Shown here piece by piece: positions 56,301-64,000 of a DNA stretch of 64,000 bases. The notes beneath the pieces are model-generated. The model was not told where the DNA came from, did not search any database, and saw nothing but the letters and a program-made list of their open reading frames with translations. The position numbers were made by a program, and so were the translations under genes. Position 1 is the stretch's first letter, and the number at the start of each line of letters is the position of its first letter. The stretch comes from Ailanthus altissimus (taxonomy: Eukaryota > Streptophyta > Magnoliopsida > Sapindales > Simaroubaceae). Location: assembly GCA_946807835.1 (NCBI GenBank), contig OX327691.1, positions 17,907,688 to 17,971,687 on the forward strand. Reading direction: 5' to 3'.

Positions 56301-56316
56301 AGCTAAATCTTCCCAT
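50389..56316 (-). CDS. GFA2: Mitochondrial DnaJ chaperone, GFA2 type
   Basis: Type I J-protein co-chaperone of mitochondrial Hsp70; the Arabidopsis ortholog is needed for gametophyte development. Nineteen exons (minus): 56316-56293, 56197-56092, 55983-55894, 55791-55700, 55475-55392, 55202-55164, 54939-54829, 54737-54696, 54614-54527, 54362-54298, 54154-54092, 54000-53928, 53047-52956, 52778-52707, 52405-52349, 51722-51674, 51595-51526, 51210-51121, 50488-50389; 468 residues, all phases consistent. An Arg-rich presequence ([16 protein letters not shown]), J domain from about residue 79 with HPD at 110-112, four CxxCxGxG motifs at 222-278 ([32 protein letters not shown]), then the substrate-binding domains. 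Exon 13 ends in a GC donor. The last exon adds a hydrophobic tail. Exon 7 start may be three bases off. Confidence 0.88.
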
Positions 56317-56886
56317 TTTCAACAAACAAAAAAGCTAGTAATTCTCTGAGTGTGTTATGCGCCAAATTTAAATAAATTATGTTGTTTATAAGTAAAAGTT
56401 TGCCGTGTTAAGCACGAAATGAATAATCAAAATAAAAGATAAAATGAATCTTTTGCATCGGCAGTTTGAACTTTATTTGGACTCGAACCAAACGTATGTT
56501 TTATTTTTTTTAAAAAATTGATCAGAATGAAAACAAGATGAAACCGTGAAGGGTTTAATTGGGGCTTAACGAATATCTTTGGCAGGAAAACGATGCCGTT
56601 TAATGACACACAAGGTTAAACTGTCAATTCAATCTGGACCATCGATTTGGTGGGATCTACTTATATGGACGGTCTGGACATTTATGCATCTTTGCAAAAA
56701 TAATCACTTTTAAAGCTAAGTTATAGGAAAAATCAAAGTATTATGGGCTATGACAAAAAATACCCTAAATTTTACCAGCTTGAAAACTCAGCCTACTCTT
56801 TCAAGTTGAACTCCCAGTCCCAGAGAACGGGAAACGATGACACCATCCAAGCATAAATCGCGCCAAAGACTAAAAGAAAGGCGTCG
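56317..56886. promoter_or_regulatory. Divergent promoter between DnaJ and PPR genes
   Basis: 570 bp separate the start codons of two oppositely oriented genes. Any control elements for both must lie here or inside the genes. No TATA box is obvious. A ggtctggac word occurs near 56671 and an imperfect form (atctggacc) near 56632. Confidence 0.55.
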
Positions 56887-58669
56887 ATGGCGATTCGCTC
56901 GCTTTTCGCGAATCTAAACCGGTGAGTTTCAAAATCCTCTCTTTTTTTCCTTTTTATCCTTTTTGGTAAATATCTTCTTATTAGTTCTCATAGTCACTGT
57001 AAAATTATTATTGAAATTTGCAGCAACAAGGCCCAGTTGGAAATATTAACTACCTGGAGGTTCATGACCTCACGCGCTTCCGCGATGAAACCGTTCACAA
57101 AATCAATTATCAGCGAGGACGACGACCTTGGATGTAACATTCGGAGATTGACATCTCCAAGGCGCAGCGCAGCCACGGTGATTCAAAATTGGGTTGATTC
57201 GGGCCACAATGTCACCGTTTGGGAGCTCCGATTTATCTCCGGGAAGCTCCTCAAATTCAAGCACTACAAACACGCTCTGGAGGTCTCATTTTGCTCCCAA
57301 TATTCGTTCGTTGCGGTTTTCCAATTTTATCGCTTCGATTTCAATTTCGTTTACGCAATGGTGCATTGATTACTTTCGCTTGAATAACTTATCCCCAATA
57401 TGTTTATTCGATTACATTAGACATTTATATACAAATATTGACATGGATGGAAACTCAAGACAGTTTCTGGATGTCACCTGCCAATCATGCCATCAGATTG
57501 GAACTAATAATCAAAGTCCACGGTTTAGCTGAGGGTGAGGAGTATTTCGCTCGTATACCCAACAGTGCTTCACAGAAAGCCGCCTGTCTTACCCTTCTTC
57601 ACTGTTATGTGAAAGAAAGAACAACAGACAAAGCTGAGGCACTTATGGAAAAACCGAGTGGCTTGGGACTGCTTGTGAACCCTCATCCATTTAATGACAT
57701 GATGAAGCTTTATATAGCCACGTCTCAGTATAATAAAGTGCCCCTTGTTATTATGCAAATGAAGCAAAACAAAATAGCCAGAAATATGTTCTCTCCTACA
57801 ACCTTTGGATGAATGCTTGTGCTCAGAGTTCTGGGGTATCTTCAGTGGAGATGGTTTATAAAGAAATGTTGAGTGATAAAAATGTCAAAGTGGAATGGAG
57901 CTCCCTATCTACTTTAGCCAATGCTTATATAAAAGCAGGCCTGGATGAAAAATCCCTTCTGGCTCTAAAACATGCAGAGAAGAAGCTATCTACTAGCAAC
58001 CACCTTGTTTATTTCTTCCTTATGACGCTATATGTGTCGATGAATGTTAAGGAGGGGGTTCTTCAGCTTTGGGAGGCTAGTAAAGCAGTAGGTGGGAGAA
58101 TCACTTGTGCCAATTACATTTGTGTATTATCTTGCTTGGTGAAGCTAGATGATCTCATGGAAGCTAAGAGGATTTTTGTAGAATGGGAGTCCAATTGTCG
58201 GAATTTTGACATTAGAATTTCTAATGTTCTTTTAGGTGCATACATGCGAAATGGACTGATAAAAGAAGCTGAAACGTTACATCTCCATATATTAGAGAGA
58301 GGTGGTTTGCCAAACTATAAAACATGGGAAATTCTTATGGAGGAATGGGGGAAAAGCAATAATATGGACAAAGCTATACATGCAATGAAGAAAGGGATTC
58401 CTATGTTGAAACATTGTGATTGGAGATCATCACATGGTATTTTATTGGCCATTACTGAGTACTTTGAGAAGGATGGAAATTTAGAAAAAACAAACTGGTA
58501 TCTTAGAGTTGTCCATTTGGGTCTAGCAAGTTTACCATTGTATAAATCATTGCTTAGAATGAACTTTAGTGCCCAGAAACCTGCTTTTCACATCCTTAAA
58601 ATGATGGAACAGGATAAAATAGAGATGGATGATGAGACTTCTACCCTTGTCCAAGCCTTTAACTTGTAA
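56887..58669 (+). pseudogene. P-class PPR protein, At1g02370/At4g01990-like, frameshifted
   Basis: Organellar RNA-binding pentatricopeptide protein of the short P-class type. Exon 1 56887-56921 (MAIRSLFANLN), exon 2 57024-57282 (VIQNWVDSGHNVTVWELRFI, KHYKHALE), exon 3 from about 57430 (WMETQDSFWMSPANHAIRLE, HGLAEGEEYF). The frame runs to a stop at about 57810 because of a two-base gain in ttctctcc at 57790-57796; the next frame (57809-58669) continues seamlessly with MNACAQSSGVSSVEMVYKEM and PPR repeats up to VQAFNL. The exon 3 acceptor is also unclear: the only nearby AG (57419) is out of phase with exon 2. Expected length about 510 residues. Either a young pseudogene or a sequencing error plus a mispredicted acceptor. 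Confidence 0.8.
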
Positions 58670-59103
58670 GACAGACTGCAGACTCAATCCTAATGGCTTC
58701 CCACAGAGACTGGATGAGACTTGTTAAAATCTTTCCTGGGATTGTTTTGAAGAACAGAGCGAGCAAATGAAACAAGGAATCTCATATACCACAACCAAAA
58801 CTCCAAGGAAAGTTTGTTAGTTGTTTAAAATTTTAAGTTTTACCACTTTAGTGCTTTAAATGGAAACAAAGGGATATGCGAGGGTTTTTAGGCTTCTGGC
58901 AGATGTATACACAGCCTTGGGCAGTAGCAGCAGTTAGCTATAAGGTATATTCTTATGATATTTGATATACAGTCTTAAAGAGATCATTACAAATCTATGT
59001 TGGCATATGCCTTATTTATGATTATATGTAGTCTAGGAGCAGTACTTATAATTCATATGGAGGCACCTTCAAGCCTGTGCAATTGCAAATGAGGGTAAGG
59101 ACT
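58670..59103. other. 3' UTR of the PPR gene and convergent spacer
   Basis: No gene. The convergent PPR (plus) and GST (minus) genes share this 430-bp spacer. No clear terminator-like element beyond general AT-rich sequence. Confidence 0.5.
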
Positions 59104-60738
<1,635 letters not shown>

Positions 60739-63700
60739 TCACTGTAGAGCTGATAATGCCGATGAAACATTCTGTGAAATTCGATCATGTATTGGCTCCT
60801 GCATGAAGAAACCAAAGTTAGTTATTTGATGTCAAAATATAATAATGATTTTGTGAATAAAATTTTACCTTAGCCGACGGCACCTCAAATCTTGATTTTG
60901 TGATTGCCTCGTACAAAAATATGTATCTGTCATTGGAAGCTAATATTAGAGCAAACTAATACTTAATGCCTGCTACCATTTTAAATACAACAGGTCCAAA
61001 ATTCCGAGCATGGGTTTAGGCAAGCACTGTAGAAGCCACAAACAACATGGCAACCACCTCTTTAAGACAAAATTTAACAGCAATTCCACACCTCAGCATT
61101 TAAAAGCAAGAAACTCATAAAATTCTTGTAAAGCCACCAGTTCTTTCATGTAGCCACAAAGTGAAATAGGGAGTCTCAGAAACACAACTGAGAAGCCTAC
61201 ATTAGAACAATAATGAGCATCCTGCCGACAAGTATCATCTAATGCCTAAACCCTCTTGGATCAAAGGTCAAAATCAATTAATACCAACCGCTTACATAGC
61301 TAGAAAGGACATAAGGATCATATGTATTCAGTGGCCATCAGTGCAGGAATTGTTAATATCAGCCTACAGAGCATCAACACGATAATCTGTGCTTGTTTAT
61401 TCCTATTGTTCAAACACAACCCTATTACTTGGAAGAAAACACATACCGCCAAGCTAACTCACAAATAAGTTCTTCAGGAGCATCGGGGAGGACCTAAATC
61501 GCATCAGCAACTGAGATTTTAGTATATGTTCTAGAAGCACAAACTCTAAATGAAATACAGCTGCAAGATTTCATGACTTTACCTCATCTTCATATGGATT
61601 GCAGTGATCTTTGAACCACAATCTCAAAAACTCCTAAGAATGTCAAAATTTTTCAAGGTTAGGAAATTGTTGACATCCAATAAAAAATCAGTTTGTCCCT
61701 AGTTACTAAAAATGATGAAGCACATTAAGCGTGAGTTTATGCAATTGCTAAATGATAAAAGTATGCAAACTTGAGATTGCCCAGATCACCTGAAATGAAG
61801 AATCACAAGCAAGCATCAGAAAATGAGCAACAGACCTTATCAACATTTTCAGGTTCGCGACCACTCTGAAAGCACTCCTCATAGGAAAGGGCAATCCAGT
61901 ACCTGCTTGAGTCAGGTGTATGCACCTAGAATTCCAAGAACTTAACATTATACTATCAATGTGCCAGTGTCGGCAATATGTGTGTCTGTGTAGGAAGAGA
62001 GAGCGAGAGAGAGAGCCATCAATATTTTTGTGACAATGATTTCTAACCTCATCAATTAAGAGAATTGAACCATCAGAGCTCTTTCCAAATTCATATTTTG
62101 TGTCTACTAATATTAGGCCATGCTCTAAAGCCACACGCTGCAGTTTCAAAAAGTTATCATAGTTAGTTACAGTCTTACAGACAGTATAGCAAGGGGTTAT
62201 CAAGCAATCCTACAGTATTAAGGGAGAAAGTCTAAAAAGAAACATCTGCATAGACTGGAACCAAGATCTGCCAATATTGACATTCAGAACTCTTCAAAGT
62301 TGAGTATACAACAATAAAGCCAACCAGTCAGTCATGCAGACGGTGACATCTTGGTAACAACAGTCCTCATTTTGAGAGAACAGAGGCTAGTCAATCAATA
62401 GAATCCCAGTTGAGGAGAACATGTCAGCCTGAGTGTAGTCCTTCTTGCTTCATTTATACCCTTTTCAAATACATTATTATGACCAGACTCTGATTTTAAG
62501 AACTCTAATCATTAATTAATGCGGTAAAAGGTGTTTCTGAACCATCAAATTCCAACAAACTTGTGACAAGAAAAAGTTTTAAGTAACAACTGTATCACCT
62601 GTCCATACTCAAAAAGGCTTAATGCTTTCCTACTTGCTTCATCAAATTCAGCCTCAGTCATCAATCCAAGTTTAACTATCTGCAAGGAAAAGTCATGACA
62701 TGAACCAGCTTGATGAGTAGATGAAAGGAGGCCAAACAAGTCCAACCAATTGGCCATTTGACAGAAACCAAGTGTTACAGATTATTTCCATTAGGAAATG
62801 TGCAACATTTTGTTTGAATAGGAGTTCTAATATTACTATTATCATATTATTATAGTATTATCATATTTTCTTAAAGTTTGCAATTGAAATACAAGATTGT
62901 ACCTCATCTGGAGTCACAGGAATGTCATGATCTTCAGCCTTCGTCGTTGGTGTGAGTATATTTGCAGGAAGCTTTTGATTTTTTACCAAGCCTATAACAA
63001 ATAAATATGGTATCAAATAATACAAATTTTAAACAGAAACAGAAGTGACTAATCAAATGGAAAACCCACCATCTGGAAGAGCATTGCCACAATAATTTCG
63101 GATGCCTTTCTTGTAAACTGTCCAGAGTGATGTATCAGTACTTCCCGTCACAAAACCTCTGACTACAAAACACCAATGTAATTAAGATCAGTTTAAGAAT
63201 TGAAGAACCAGAAAATGCACACCAGATGGCTGCAAAAGGTCGCAGCTTTAAAAAGTCATCAACTTATTCAGAGACTTTGAATAAAGCTGCCCAGTGCCAC
63301 ATGACATGCTTCATCAGTTTCAACACATTTATTGGTCTACCATGTTAACAAAACAATAGAACACCTGGAACTTCATACTCTATATTCATCCAGCGTTAAA
63401 GAAAATTTAAATAAATAGAAAAAGAAGCCTCATTAAAGATGTTTAAAAAAAATGCCAACAAGCCAAGTGAAAGAGGAAAATGCTACTTACCAACAAATTC
63501 AACAGGGAAAACTGAACATTTCTTCGCAATTGTAACATTTTTGTCAGGAGATGAAACAACTGCATTTGGAACTATATGTCTAGTTTGATCAAACCACCAC
63601 AAACTCGAGTCATTTAGAACCTGAAATTCGCAAACACTATTCATCATGATATTTGTTCATATTACCTTCAAATATCATAGGAGCTATAGTTCGAATAAGC

Positions 63701-63885
63701 TTTCTGCCAATGCTTCTCCCTTTAACATTGTTTTCAGATAAATTAAATCATTCAGAAAATGAAAAAGAAATAGCTACAGTAACCTGGCCTTTGAAGGGAA
63801 TAGAAGCAAGAATTCTATCAAAAGCACTTTGGCGGTCCGTTGTGACTAGAACAAGATAATCTCCGGCATCATAAATATCTCTCAC
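60739..63885 (-). CDS. PUR7: SAICAR synthetase (PUR7), 3' part, 11 exons
   Basis: Phosphoribosylaminoimidazole-succinocarboxamide synthase joins CAIR and aspartate using ATP, step seven (plant numbering) of de novo purine synthesis, in plastids. Exons (minus): 63885-63784, 63620-63491, 63162-63070, 62991-62903, 62679-62599, 62137-62048, 61925-61836, 61633-61583, 61493-61447, 60926-60869, 60798-60739; phases all agree, 296 residues to TGA at 60739-60741. Seen: [20 protein letters not shown] (nucleotide site), the signature [15 protein letters not shown], a second signature [11 protein letters not shown], then [20 protein letters not shown] and a plant-type C-terminus. The first exon(s) with transit peptide and the G-K before VRDIYD lie beyond 64000, so the gene is partial here. 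Confidence 0.95.
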
Positions 63886-64000
63886 CTGCAAAAATCAATT
63901 GAATTCGATACAATTTACCCCACAAAACAAAAAGTTTCCTATTTCATCGATAAGAACAGTTCGTATATTTAAATCTTAAACAAACTTCAATCTTTTGATT
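63886..64000 (-). other. PUR7 intron running to the window edge
   Basis: AT-rich intron sequence with an acceptor cag at 63886-63888 on the minus strand. The upstream exon is outside the window. Confidence 0.7.

Overview
This is a window of an AT-rich dicot plant nuclear genome. The signs are spliced genes with GT-AG introns, plant-specific families (purine permease, tau-class GST, plastid-type purine synthesis, P-class PPR) and Ty1-copia, L1-type LINE and hAT elements. Gene content and style would fit a woody eudicot such as Citrus, but the species is a guess.

Layout. 0-2.7 kb: decayed hAT transposon. 2.7-24 kb: an ancient, much-rearranged tandem array of purine permease (PUP) neighbourhoods with two intact PUP genes (12358-14874 and 20376-21899), three relic pieces of PUP exon 1 just upstream of them, six copies of a flanking module, and TE insertions (a 3.1 kb gag-only copia element at 5365-8506, a dead LINE 3' end at 8786-9842). 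24-36.9 kb: gene-poor AT-rich DNA with satellite-like repeats, a long-TIR MITE (31344-32014) and a second, older copy of the same gag-only copia family (33539 to about 36440). 36.9-49 kb: a third intact PUP gene (36936-38795), a very young LINE with both ORFs open and a 16-bp target-site duplication (39587-45209), and a PUP pseudogene (47467 to about 48948). 49-64 kb: a compact block of ordinary genes: a 19-exon mitochondrial DnaJ chaperone (GFA2 type, minus), a PPR gene head to head with it and frameshifted here (plus), a tau-class glutathione transferase (minus), and the 3' eleven exons of PUR7, SAICAR synthetase (minus, running off the right edge).

How it works together. All PUP copies lie on the plus strand and share one exon structure, a 5' leader and 3' UTR blocks, so they arose by repeated tandem duplication. 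Divergence is visible in promoters (copy 2 lost a 24-nt block with the TATA-like sequence between GCTAT repeats) and in membrane residues (a Glu in copy 3, a Gln for Glu in copy 2). The DnaJ/PPR pair shares a 570-bp divergent promoter and both products are probably mitochondrial. I see no CRISPR, no rRNA or tRNA gene and no clearly new enzyme system. The most unusual items are the gag-only copia family with two copies sharing the same internal architecture, the PUP relic-promoter arrangement, and the intact LINE.
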